NCBI GenBank assembly: GCA_025450445.1
Contig: JANWHN010000021.1
Span: forward strand, 1 to 34,697
From: Anaerolineales bacterium
GTDB taxonomy: Bacteria > Chloroflexota > Anaerolineae > Anaerolineales > UBA11579
Direction: 5' to 3'
Length of the DNA: 34,697 bases
This document shows positions 1 through 8,600 of this stretch, piece after piece. The notes beneath the pieces are model-generated. The model saw only the letters and a program-made list of their open reading frames with translations. It did not search any database and was not told where the DNA came from. The translations under genes were made by a program, and so were the position numbers. Positions within the stretch are counted from its first letter, which is position 1; each line of letters begins with the position of its first letter.

Positions 1-396
1 AATACCGGTAAAGAAAAATACTTAGAAAGGGAGATCTATTGGCACGTTTATATAAACATTGATACAGTGCTAGACAATAAAAGCGCCGTAGGAGTAGAGA
101 ACATATGGGGAAATCCGCAAATAATTAAAGGTGCGAAATTTAACCAATTTTCTGGTTTGATTGATGCACCAGTGTTTCCACAAAGACAAATCGACGTATT
201 CAGAATAAAATTCCAAGACTTCGTAAACACTCAACAAGATGAAAGTAATCATGCATTTGTGGATAGACTTAAGAACAATTATTACAGATTGTCTACTGCC
301 TATGGATTAATCCCCGATTCTGGCAATGCTAAGCAAATCGATCCAGATGTACTCTTGGATACACAAATTCGTAAAATTCCAGTGTTTAGATCCTGA
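1..396 (+). CDS. Unrecognised protein, 3' end only (131 codons)
   Basis: The frame is open from the first base and closes at TGA 394-396, so the gene begins upstream of the window. A GTG at 67 exists, but the same frame continues in front of it (residues such as YLEREIYWHVYINID), so 67 is not the natural start. I do not recognise the family. The visible part is soluble, with aromatic-rich strands and no membrane segment or cysteine. The stretch is clearly more AT-rich and uses more A/T-ending codons than every other gene in the window, which hints at horizontal acquisition. It is followed by a strong hairpin terminator shared with the convergent iscA-like gene. The reading frame is certain; the function is unknown. 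Confidence 0.6.
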   Translation, partial: NTGKEKYLEREIYWHVYINIDTVLDNKSAVGVENIWGNPQIIKGAKFNQFSGLIDAPVFPQRQIDVFRIKFQDFVNTQQDESNHAFVDRLKNNYYRLSTAYGLIPDSGNAKQIDPDVLLDTQIRKIPVFRS

Positions 397-410
397 TGAA
401 TTTTTGCACA

Positions 411-446
411 AAAAAAGGCCTGGCAATTGCCGGGCCTTTTGATTCC
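411..446. terminator. Bidirectional intrinsic terminator
   Basis: The hairpin AAAAGGCC...GGCCTTTT (413-440) has an inner stem closing on an AATT loop. A-runs lie on the left and T-runs on the right, so it can stop both the plus-strand gene ending at 396 and the minus-strand IscA-type gene ending at 462. Confidence 0.85.
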
Positions 447-461
447 TGCTTTTTTGGTAGC

Positions 462-884
462 TTAGCAGCCGCAAGCTTCGCTGTGGGCGTGATGGGGAGC
501 ATCCTGCCCATCGGTGCGGAAGGAATGTCCGCAGCCACACGCCGAGCTGGCGTTCGGGTTATCGATCTTGAAGCCGCTGGCCATCACGTCGTTGACGTAA
601 TCGATGTTTGCGCCACGCAGGTAACCAACTGAAACTTCGTCGACAACCACGCGCACGCCGTGCTGCTCGATGATCATGTCCGTCTCGCGCGGGTTAGGCT
701 CGAGCGCCATGCCGTACTGGTCACCGGAGCAACCACCGCTCGAAACGAACACGCGCAAGGCGTGTCCTTCCATTTGACGGGATTGCAGCAAACCGCGCAC
801 AGCATCAGCTGCGGCGGCAGAAAGGGTAATTTCGGTCGAAGCGACCTGGGGCTTGATCTCAGTCTGAATATCGGCTAGTGCCAT
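462..884 (-). CDS. IscA/HesB/ErpA-type iron-sulfur cluster carrier
   Basis: A-type carrier that holds and passes on Fe-S clusters in the cytoplasm. The family pattern is complete: Cys52 in SSGGCSG, then Cys116 and Cys118 in ACGCG (numbered from the chosen start), with the typical LRVFV and GVRVVVDE strands. The frame is open to an ATG at 917, but I chose the ATG at 884. It has GGAG nine bases upstream, and a good promoter (TTGACA-N16-TAAAAT, 920-947) would start transcription near 913, after the 917 codon begins. The result is 140 residues, longer than the usual 105-120 because of a His/Cys-rich tail (HHAHSEACGC). It lies 75 bp after hutH and is probably expressed separately. A specific name (iscA, erpA, sufA) cannot be assigned from sequence alone. 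Confidence 0.9.
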   Translation of the reverse strand: MALADIQTEIKPQVASTEITLSAAAADAVRGLLQSRQMEGHALRVFVSSGGCSGDQYGMALEPNPRETDMIIEQHGVRVVVDEVSVGYLRGANIDYVNDVMASGFKIDNPNASSACGCGHSFRTDGQDAPHHAHSEACGC

Positions 885-919
885 CTGCAACGCTCCATTT
901 CTCAAAACGATGTCCATCT

Positions 920-947
920 ATTTTATCAAAACTGGACTGCATGTCAA
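920..947 (-). promoter_or_regulatory. Promoter of the IscA-type gene
   Basis: Read on the minus strand: -35 TTGACA (947-942), a 16-base spacer, and -10 TAAAAT (925-920). The predicted start near 913 leaves a leader of about 30 bases containing the GGAG site used by the 884 start. Confidence 0.6.
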
Positions 948-959
948 ACGATTTAACCT

Positions 960-2498
960 CTAAACAGCGAGCTCACCGCCAACCAACATTTCTCTCATTT
1001 TCTCGATTTCAGGACCCCAGAGGGCGTCGCCCTTCTGGAAGGGGATTTTTGCCCGCATTCGTTTATGAGCTGCCGCGGTGCCTTTGCCAGGATGCAGTTT
1101 TGGCTTCTCTTGCAGACGCAGATCTAGGGCTCGAGCAGCGCAGGTAAGCTCCAGTGCCAACACCTGCGCCGTATTGTTCGCCACCTGCCAGGCCTTGCGA
1201 GAGGCCGTCATGGCATTGGCGTTGTGGTCCTCCTTACCTGCCGAGGTGGGTAGCGAGTGGACCGAATCTGGGCTGGCCAGCCCCTGGTTTTCGAGCACCA
1301 GCGATGCGGCGGTGTATTGAAGCAGCATCATCCCGGAATTCAGTCCTTCTGCGCCAGCCACCAGCATCGGCGGCAAGCCTTCACTCATCTTGGAATCTAG
1401 CAAGTGATACGTGCGTCGCTCGCTGATCGCGGCAACTTCGCTGAGCGCGATCTTGAGGAAATCCATGGCCATGCCAACCGGCTCGCCATGGAAATTTCCG
1501 CCAGAGATAGTTTCCGCAGGTCCGAACAGCAATGGATTGTCGGTTGCGGCGTTGATCTCTTGCGAAACAATTGCGCGTACATATTCCAACGCATCCCGCG
1601 CAGGCCCGTGAACTTGTGGGGCGCAACGGAGCGAATAGACATCCTGCACACGGCCAGCCGCGTCCACGAGAGTGCTGCCCTCAAATAGTTTGCGCATGTT
1701 GGCGGCCACTTGAATTTGGCCGCGCTGCTTGCGCGCTTCATGCAGGCGGGGATCGAATGCAGCCGAGGCACCAAGGAGCGCTTCCAACGACATGACCGCG
1801 GCGAGCTCTGCGGTGGACAATAAAGTATCCGCAAGATTTATAGTCAGCGCCGCGAGCGCCGCGGAGAAGGTGGCACCGTTCGTGATCGCTAGTCCCTCTT
1901 TTGGCCCCAGGATGATCCTAGTAATTCCAGCGGCTTGCATCGCGGCTTTTCCGCGGATCCGCTTGCCCTCATATATCGCCCAACCAGATTCTTCTTCGCG
2001 ATCATTCTCGTCGGTTGTGAGCACCAATGCCATGTGGGTGAGCGGAGCTAGGTCGCCAGAGGAACCCAGCGAGCCTTGGGAGGGGATGCAAGGCGTCACT
2101 CCTTTATTCAGCATCTTGATCAGGGTTTCCACCAGCTCAACCCGCGCTCCCGAAAAACCGCCGGCGAGCGTATTGGCGCGGATTAGCATGGTGGCGCGCA
2201 CCACTGTCTCTGGCAGCTCAGGACCGGTACCGACCGCGTGGCTGAGGATCAGGTTGCGATTTAGCTTTGCTGCGTCTTCAGGTGAGATCTGTTTGTCGGA
2301 GAAGATGCCAAAGCCGGTGTTGATCCCGTAAACCGGTTTGCCTTTGGCGACGATTTCAGCGACCCAGGTGTACGACTTGGCGACTTTTGTGCGGGCCGAG
2401 GGTGTAAGTTCAACCGTTGTTTCCGCATCGGCGACGCGCTGAACGTCAGCGAGCGTCAGATCCTCGCCGTCGATTGTGATCGTGTCTTTGGTCGTCAT
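960..2498 (-). CDS. hutH: Histidine ammonia-lyase family (MIO aromatic amino acid lyase)
   Basis: Converts histidine to urocanate and ammonia using the self-formed MIO group. At 512 residues it has the normal length. Visible landmarks are Tyr57 in YGINTGFG, Ser86-His87 in LILSHAVG (the Ser-His pair is typical of histidine-specific members, unlike the Phe-Leu or His-Leu of phenylalanine and tyrosine lyases), and the MIO loop GSLGSSGDLAPL at 142-153. The MIO triad is Ser146-Ser147-Gly148 instead of the usual Ala-Ser-Gly. The gene starts 10 bp after the smpB stop and has no clear Shine-Dalgarno, so it is probably translated from the smpB transcript. No other hut gene is nearby, so activity on another aromatic amino acid remains possible. 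Confidence 0.9.
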   Translation of the reverse strand: MTTKDTITIDGEDLTLADVQRVADAETTVELTPSARTKVAKSYTWVAEIVAKGKPVYGINTGFGIFSDKQISPEDAAKLNRNLILSHAVGTGPELPETVVRATMLIRANTLAGGFSGARVELVETLIKMLNKGVTPCIPSQGSLGSSGDLAPLTHMALVLTTDENDREEESGWAIYEGKRIRGKAAMQAAGITRIILGPKEGLAITNGATFSAALAALTINLADTLLSTAELAAVMSLEALLGASAAFDPRLHEARKQRGQIQVAANMRKLFEGSTLVDAAGRVQDVYSLRCAPQVHGPARDALEYVRAIVSQEINAATDNPLLFGPAETISGGNFHGEPVGMAMDFLKIALSEVAAISERRTYHLLDSKMSEGLPPMLVAGAEGLNSGMMLLQYTAASLVLENQGLASPDSVHSLPTSAGKEDHNANAMTASRKAWQVANNTAQVLALELTCAARALDLRLQEKPKLHPGKGTAAAHKRMRAKIPFQKGDALWGPEIEKMREMLVGGELAV

Positions 2499-2508
2499 TC
2501 TGTACAGG

Positions 2509-2964
2509 CTAGCGTGATCTTTGCTTTAGAGCTCGAGCCATTTCGCGCTGGGCATCGCGCTTAGCGATGTCTTCGCGCTTGTCCCATTTCTTCTTGCCAC
2601 GCGCCACCGCGATCTCGATCTTGGCGCGTCCGTCCATCAAGTACACCTGCAAAGGCACGACCGTATTTCCGCCCCGTTGCACCTCGTCGAAGAGCTCAAG
2701 GATCTGCTTGCGATGGAGCAGCAGCTTGCGCTCACGAAGCGGATTGTGGTTGGTGTCGCTGGCCGGGTTGTAGGGCGCTATATGTGCGTTCACCAGGAAC
2801 GCTTCACGCCCATTCACGCGTACGTAGGCCTCTTTGAGGCTCACTTGTCCGGCGCGGATCGATTTAATTTCAGAGCCTTGCAACACTAGGCCCGCTTCGA
2901 ACTTTTCCCCAAGTGTGTAGTCGTGGCTGGCCTTGCGATTGCGGGCAAGTACTTTCTCGGCCAT
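2509..2964 (-). CDS. smpB: SsrA-binding protein SmpB
   Basis: Binds tmRNA and brings it to stalled ribosomes for trans-translation. All family landmarks are present in 151 residues: the N-terminal NRKASHDY, LQGSEIKSIR (residues 30-39), NAHIAPYNPAS, RERKLLLHRKQI, and the basic C-terminal tail KKKWDKREDIAKRDAQREMARAL that enters the mRNA channel. The matching tmRNA gene lies at 27235-27618. A TGCTAGAAT extended -10 ends 6 bases before the ATG and no Shine-Dalgarno is visible, so the transcript may be leaderless. hutH follows after 10 bp. Confidence 0.97.
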   Translation of the reverse strand: MAEKVLARNRKASHDYTLGEKFEAGLVLQGSEIKSIRAGQVSLKEAYVRVNGREAFLVNAHIAPYNPASDTNHNPLRERKLLLHRKQILELFDEVQRGGNTVVPLQVYLMDGRAKIEIAVARGKKKWDKREDIAKRDAQREMARALKQRSR

Positions 2965-2970
2965 GGCGAG

Positions 2971-2979
2971 ATTCTAGCA
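2971..2979 (-). promoter_or_regulatory. Extended -10 element for smpB
   Basis: TGCTAGAAT read on the minus strand, with six bases to the smpB ATG. No good -35 at 17 bases. The spacing would place +1 at or next to the start codon. Confidence 0.4.
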
Positions 2980-3003
2980 TTAATGGCTCAGGGTCTATTG
3001 CAA

Positions 3004-3034
3004 ACAAAAAAGGCGCGGAATCTCCGCGCCTTTA
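3004..3034 (-). terminator. Intrinsic terminator of the C25/TPR operon
   Basis: A perfect 8-bp stem GGCGCGGA/TCCGCGCC (3012-3019 with 3023-3030) and three-base loop. On the minus strand it is followed by a run of seven T's. It closes the protease operon just before smpB. Confidence 0.85.
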
Positions 3035-3051
3035 TCATATTCTACGCTTTT

Positions 3052-5688
3052 TTATCGGGAAACAGCTAGCTTCACTACCTTGCCCTGCGCATCCATCGTG
3101 ATGCGGGCGTAGTGCGGGTGCGTGTGCTGGGCGCCCTGCACCTTTTTACTCAGTGTCACCAGGCTGCGGCTGGGCATGAGCCCCGCGACCTTGGAATTGT
3201 GATGCGGCAGGTTGCAATTGTGCCCATCGCAATTCAAATGCTCGTGGCTTATGCTCGCCTGGCTGCCCTGCATTCCCGGTAGATACTCGCGCACGACTGA
3301 CTTCACAGTCGCCAGCGCCTCGGCAGGCAGGTCGTGCATCGCCGTGGTTCGGCTTTCGGTGTGGTCACAGACAGCCTTGATCTGAACGCCATGCTGCTCC
3401 GGACGCAGCATGCGCTTCGAGAGATTGCCTTCCACGCTGGCCTGCGCCAATGGATCGCCGTATAGCACGAATGCGATCAGCGTCTTCTGGTCTTCGCCGT
3501 CCAGGTATCCCTGGCGGCGATGCATCGTGTGCGCCATGGCGATCTTCGCCCGGCGCAGTGCTTCACCAACCGGATAGCCCTCGTTCAGCAATTTCCAGAA
3601 GGTCTGCCCCAACAAGTCCGCTGCGATGAGCGGGGTTGTGACTGAGCCATACGAAGTTACGGTTGAGCCGACGACTGCTTTGCTTCCGGATTCCAGGAAT
3701 TTGAGGGCCATGGAGCTGTCGGCATTCTTGCCAGCGATATGTGCGCCATAGCAAGCTTCGGTATAGACGATCTGTGGGGCGCGGCCGCTGTTGACAATGT
3801 CCGTTGTGCGTAGTGCCACCGGGTAGTCGGGACCGTTTGGCGTGGTTTGCGGATCGCGCTGGCCGTACCATTCGGCTGTGTCTTCCAAGCCGTGCAAGTT
3901 AAAGTAAGCGGCTTGCATAGCTTTGCCAGCTTCTTTTGGCAGCCGTCCCGTTTCGGTGGGCGGCGATATGCTGAGCATCTTTGAATTGCCAATGCTGCGA
4001 TAAACGCTATGAGATGCGCGGCGCCAGATTTCGGCCGTATAGCCAAAGCTGGCGCGATTCGGTTTCCACAAACCCAAGAAAGCGAGGGCGCGGACCGCAG
4101 ATTGCTGAACACCTTCTATGCCGCTAACTCCGCCTTTCCGGCTCCCGGCGATCTTGTTCAGGGCTTTGACCAATGGCATCGGATCATTGCTGACGCCATT
4201 TGGCAAGCGGCCAAGTGGCCAGGTTGGCATGAAATAATTCTCGTCAATGCTGGCATAGGGATTGTCCGATGGCACGTCCTTATCGTCATCATCAACCGGG
4301 TTAGGCAAATGGTGGAAGGGCACGATGTGTGGCCCGCCAACGATCATCAGCGCGCCGATCATCTCGCCCTTCTTGCGCAGTGCTTCGTCCAGGTCCGCCA
4401 GCAAATGTTTGATGCCCCATGGGTCGTCGGCTTTCACTGAAGTCAAACCAAATTCCGAAACTGACTCTTCAACATCCGCGTAGATCAAATGCGCGTCCCA
4501 ATTGGGGTCGGCAGCAGTGGCAGTTACGACCGCTTTCATCGCGGCATCGACCTCGTTGAGTCCGGCAAGTCCATATTGTTTTTCCAAGCCCGCGTGGGTT
4601 GTCAGAACGACATACGCGGGATAGCGACCATCTGACTGCAAGCGCAGTGAATCCGCATCTGTCTTGATGTCATCAAAATTGACCAGCGTTTCAGGCAGAG
4701 TGACGCGCTTTTCTTCAACAACAACAGATGTGATCTCAACAATAGGTTCGACTTTTGCTTTTGGCGCGACCTTGCTTTGAACCCGTTCCAAAAAGCGCGG
4801 TATCCGAACAACATTATCTTCGGCCGCTGGCGCTTCAACTGGATGCGCTGTCTTTGTTTCAGTTGCCAATCCGCTGGACAAATGGTTCCAGCCCAAACCG
4901 GCCGCAACCTTGGCCGGAATGGCCAGGTTGATTTCAATACTTAGATCAGCGGGCCACATGGCGCTGAAGCGGTGCTTGTCGCCCAACAGGCGGCGAGCCA
5001 CTCGTCCACTGACATCCTCGGCCACACAGCCATGCAGCAGATCGAGCGCTTCTTTTTCTTGTCCACTTTCCATCAATAGCGCGGCATCTTGCAGGCGCAA
5101 TTGAATGCAGCTGGGCCATTGTTCGCGGTAAAGCGTAACCAAGCTGTTAACAGCTTGCCAGCTCATATCTAGCTTCCGCGCAATTTGTAGATGCAATAGA
5201 GCGGGCAGGGGGGAAGGGGGTTCGTTGATCAATGCGGCCTGGAGCTCGGATTCTGCCTTCCCGTACTTTTCTTCAGCAAAAAAGATTTGCGCGCTGATCA
5301 AAGCCTGTCCCCAGGCTTGAATATCCTTCACAACTTTGCCTGGTTTTGACAACGCGGCTGCAGACGCGCGAGCGCGCTCGGCAATATCGGGTTTCACCCG
5401 CCGAGCCAATCGTGCCAGACTGTCCTGTGCTTCCAGGAATTCGGGATCCATCTCGACCAGGCGCTTCAGAAGTTGCAAAGCCGTGTCAGTTTTGCCTTCC
5501 TGGGTCAACGCACGCGCGCGTAATAGCTCGATATGCAGATCATATGGATAGCTGTTGAGCCAATCTTCGGATAATGTGCGCACGAAACGCGCTTCTCCCG
5601 CCATCAACGCGATTTGCAGGATCGTGAGGACGTCGGCGCGGGAGATGGCCTTGCCGGACATTATTGCGGATTTCAATTTGCCATTCAT
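3052..5688 (-). CDS. TPR plus C25 (gingipain-like) cysteine protease, cytoplasmic
   Basis: An 878-residue caspase-fold protease. Residues 1-240 are helical TPR-like repeats (e.g. ALTQEGKTDTALQLLKRLVEMDPEFLEAQ), followed by a Pro/Lys/Glu-rich linker (about 270-340) and a catalytic region (about 355-750). The last shows the C25 order: MIVGGPHIVPFHHL (448-461), SDNPYASID with PLGRLP (474-496), the putative catalytic His599 in YFNLHGLED and Cys646 in TEACYGA, then YGDPLA (743-748). The C-terminus is rich in His and Cys. No signal peptide or membrane segment is seen, unlike secreted gingipains, so it should act inside the cell. Its ATG overlaps the stop of the TPR gene (ATGA), so the two are translationally coupled. 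A CHAT domain was considered, but the GRLP block and overall order fit C25 better. Its target is unknown. Confidence 0.85.
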   Translation of the reverse strand: MNGKLKSAIMSGKAISRADVLTILQIALMAGEARFVRTLSEDWLNSYPYDLHIELLRARALTQEGKTDTALQLLKRLVEMDPEFLEAQDSLARLARRVKPDIAERARASAAALSKPGKVVKDIQAWGQALISAQIFFAEEKYGKAESELQAALINEPPSPLPALLHLQIARKLDMSWQAVNSLVTLYREQWPSCIQLRLQDAALLMESGQEKEALDLLHGCVAEDVSGRVARRLLGDKHRFSAMWPADLSIEINLAIPAKVAAGLGWNHLSSGLATETKTAHPVEAPAAEDNVVRIPRFLERVQSKVAPKAKVEPIVEITSVVVEEKRVTLPETLVNFDDIKTDADSLRLQSDGRYPAYVVLTTHAGLEKQYGLAGLNEVDAAMKAVVTATAADPNWDAHLIYADVEESVSEFGLTSVKADDPWGIKHLLADLDEALRKKGEMIGALMIVGGPHIVPFHHLPNPVDDDDKDVPSDNPYASIDENYFMPTWPLGRLPNGVSNDPMPLVKALNKIAGSRKGGVSGIEGVQQSAVRALAFLGLWKPNRASFGYTAEIWRRASHSVYRSIGNSKMLSISPPTETGRLPKEAGKAMQAAYFNLHGLEDTAEWYGQRDPQTTPNGPDYPVALRTTDIVNSGRAPQIVYTEACYGAHIAGKNADSSMALKFLESGSKAVVGSTVTSYGSVTTPLIAADLLGQTFWKLLNEGYPVGEALRRAKIAMAHTMHRRQGYLDGEDQKTLIAFVLYGDPLAQASVEGNLSKRMLRPEQHGVQIKAVCDHTESRTTAMHDLPAEALATVKSVVREYLPGMQGSQASISHEHLNCDGHNCNLPHHNSKVAGLMPSRSLVTLSKKVQGAQHTHPHYARITMDAQGKVVKLAVSR

Positions 5689-8600
5689 TGCACCGACTCC
5701 TTCAAAAATTCGTCCTGCGGCTCGTGAACTAAATTCAAAGCGATGACAGCTGCCAGTTGGCGCTGCACAACCCGGTCCTTAGGCGCCAGTTTGGCTGCCT
5801 TTCGCAGCTTGGCTTCGGCGGCGCCGTAATCCTTGGCTTCCTTCAACGCCTGCGCGGCTTCCACATGCGGCTGGGCTTTGTCGGGGGCGATGTTCGCTGC
5901 CTTATCAAAGGCATCCAGCGCTTGCTTGAATTGCCGGCGAGACTGAAAAACCCGGCCGCGCTCAAGGTACGAGTCGACTAAATAAGGGGCCAGCTTGGCA
6001 GCCTGGTCCAGATGATGCAAGGATTGGTCCAACTGACCGTTGTGCTTGAGTAGTCGGCCCAAATGCAGGTGCAAGCGGGCTTGCATATCCCGCGGCAACG
6101 CTTGGGTAGCTTTCTTTACCGCTTGCTGGGCGGCTTTGATCGCATCGTTGAAATTGCCGGCGGCTGCCAGGATCTCAGAGAGGGCGAAGAATGCCTCGGC
6201 GCGATCCTGGAACTTCTGGCTCAACTTGGCTAATTCTTCAACGGCCTCGCTCTGGGGCAGCATCTGCGCCCGGCGCACCAGTAAGGGCAGTATGTCCTCG
6301 GCAAATTCCTGGGCGCGCTCTAGAACCGCGAGCGCATCGTCACGCAGCCCCAGCGCCTCGAAGCATTCAGCAAAGATGCGCAAAGCTTCAGCATTCTTCG
6401 GCGCAAGCTTTAGAGCTTGCTCGATCAGGCTGCGTGCCTGTCCAGCATCTTCAGCTTGCAAAGCCAGTTCGGCTTGCAGGATCAAGGCTTCGGGCTTTGC
6501 GCTGTCGATCTTGTGCGCCTGGCTGGCACGCTGTGCAGCCTGTTTCACATCCCCGGATAGCCGGAAGGCTTCGGCAAGCGCGAGTTGATAGTCAACGTGT
6601 TTTGGCTGCAATTTAGTTGCTTCTTGGAAGACAAGAATAGCTTCGCCAAAAGCCTGGATCGCCAGAAGGGCCTGCCCAAGCGAAAAATGGTTGTCCGCTT
6701 CGTTTGGCTGCAGTCTGACTGCTTCCTTGAAATGCTCAACAGCTTCGACCAACCCGCCGAGCTTGCGCTGCAGGTCGGCTGCTTCTGAATGCCATTGAGC
6801 CTGCTTGGGAAATAGCAGGAGCGCGTTCGAGATGAAATCCAAAGCCTGTTCGGCCATGCCCAATTTCTGCGCGATTTGCGAGGCGATCGCATGCACCTGA
6901 GCGCGGGTTGGGATGAGGTCGACGGCTTGCTCGATCAACTTGAATGCTTCATCGGCGTCCAAGCCCATCAATGCTAAAGCGCGTTCGACCAAGACTTCAG
7001 GCGTTTTTAGAAAGCCCTTCGCTAATTCGTTTGCGTCCTGAACCTCGCCACCGCGGCGGGAAGCAAAGAAAAGAGCCGCGGCCTCTCCAGCGTTGGCAGG
7101 GTAGCCGGCAGGCAGGTTTTTGAAATCAGCCGTGGTCCCAAGCCGCAGGTCAGCCCGCGCTTGCCAGCGCTCGATCAATAATTGGGCTGAAGCAAATGGA
7201 GCCGCGTTGATTGCTGCAGCGAAGGCTTGCTGACAGGCGGCATAGATTTCCATGCCAAAAGCGGCTGCGTCGTAGATCGCCTCGGCAGCTTGGTTCAGTT
7301 GCTGCCATTCGGCCCGTTCCAGCAAGGCTTTTCCAAGGGTGAACTGCGCCAGGGCGTGGGTAGGAACGCGCTTCACGAGGTCCTGCAGCAACTTAACTGC
7401 CGCATCCCAATCGTTCAAGCGAATGGCTGCGCGAGCAATGCTGATAACTGTCATCTCATCGGCACCTTGCGTAAGCTGGACGGCTTTCTTGAAGTTCAGA
7501 TCGGCTTGGCCGCGATCGTTGTGGCGGGCGGCCAGCCGGGATTGCAGGGCCAGGACGCGCGCGTTTTCTTCGCCGGATTCCAAAGCCGGGGCGAGCGCCT
7601 TGGCGGCTTGCAATTCTTCGTTAGCATCGAGAGCTATTTCCGCTTGCAGAGTGGCCAGTTCTATTCCGGTAATTTCGCCGGCAAATTTGGTGAACAGCGC
7701 TCGAGCACGTTCGGGTTGGATGCAGGTCACCGCCAACTCGGCTGAGAATTGGAGAATTTCGGCGTTGTGTGGATCCAAGCTGAAAGTTTTTTCGGCAGCA
7801 TCCAGAGCAGCAGCCCAATCCTGGCTGGCGTGAAGGATGCGCGCCTTTAGCAGTTGCAGTGAAGCATTCGAGCCGATGGCAAGCGCGGCTTCGATCGCTT
7901 CGAGTGCAGCTTGTGGCCGACCCAATTGCTGCAAGATGTTAGCTTTCAGATTCAAAGCTTCAGTATTGGTCGCGGTTAGCTTAAGCACCTGTTCAATAGC
8001 TTCGAGCGCATCTGCCAGCTCTCCGCTTTGGGCTTGAGCGCGAGCGAGGTTCTGGAAATCGGCGGCCTCGCCAGCGATCTCAACTGCGCGCTTGAAGAAA
8101 GGCACGCTCTCTTTCGAGGCGCCATTCGCCAGCAAAAATTCGCCCGCTTTTGAAATCGGCGATTTGTCGTTTTGTTTTATCAAATTCGAGAAAGTCTCGA
8201 CCGCGGCTTTCTTTGCATCCGCTTTCCATTGAAGTTCAGCGAGTTGATGAATAAGCTTGGGTGAGCTGTCTTTTGTGAGTGATTTGCTCAGAACTTTGCG
8301 CGCCTCTTCATTTTTCCCCAAAGCTTGAGCTTGCTCCGCATACCAAACAACCGCAGCCTCATCCTTAGGCGTCTCGATATACACCTTTTGCGCGATCTGC
8401 AGTGCTTCTTGAGCGCGGCCGGCTTTTTGATAGGCAGCACACAAAGCTCGCATAATGTCCAAATCGCCAGGCTGAGACTTGCCCATTTCTTCCAATGTCG
8501 CAATTGCGTTGGTCTGGTGCCCGCTGGCAGCTTGCGCCAGGGCTTTGCCCAGACTCAAGCGTTTGCGCCAGCCTGCGTCTTCCGCAAGCCCGGATTTCAA

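Noticed and set aside
885-917. Upstream ATG at 917 for the IscA-type gene
   Set aside because: It lies at or before the predicted transcription start and has no Shine-Dalgarno; ATG 884 has GGAG at nine bases.
1729-2331. 200-residue plus-strand frame inside hutH, and similar long antisense frames in the TPR gene (6040-6588, 7227-7745)
   Set aside because: Shadows of GC-biased coding sequence on the opposite strand with no family features or ribosome sites.
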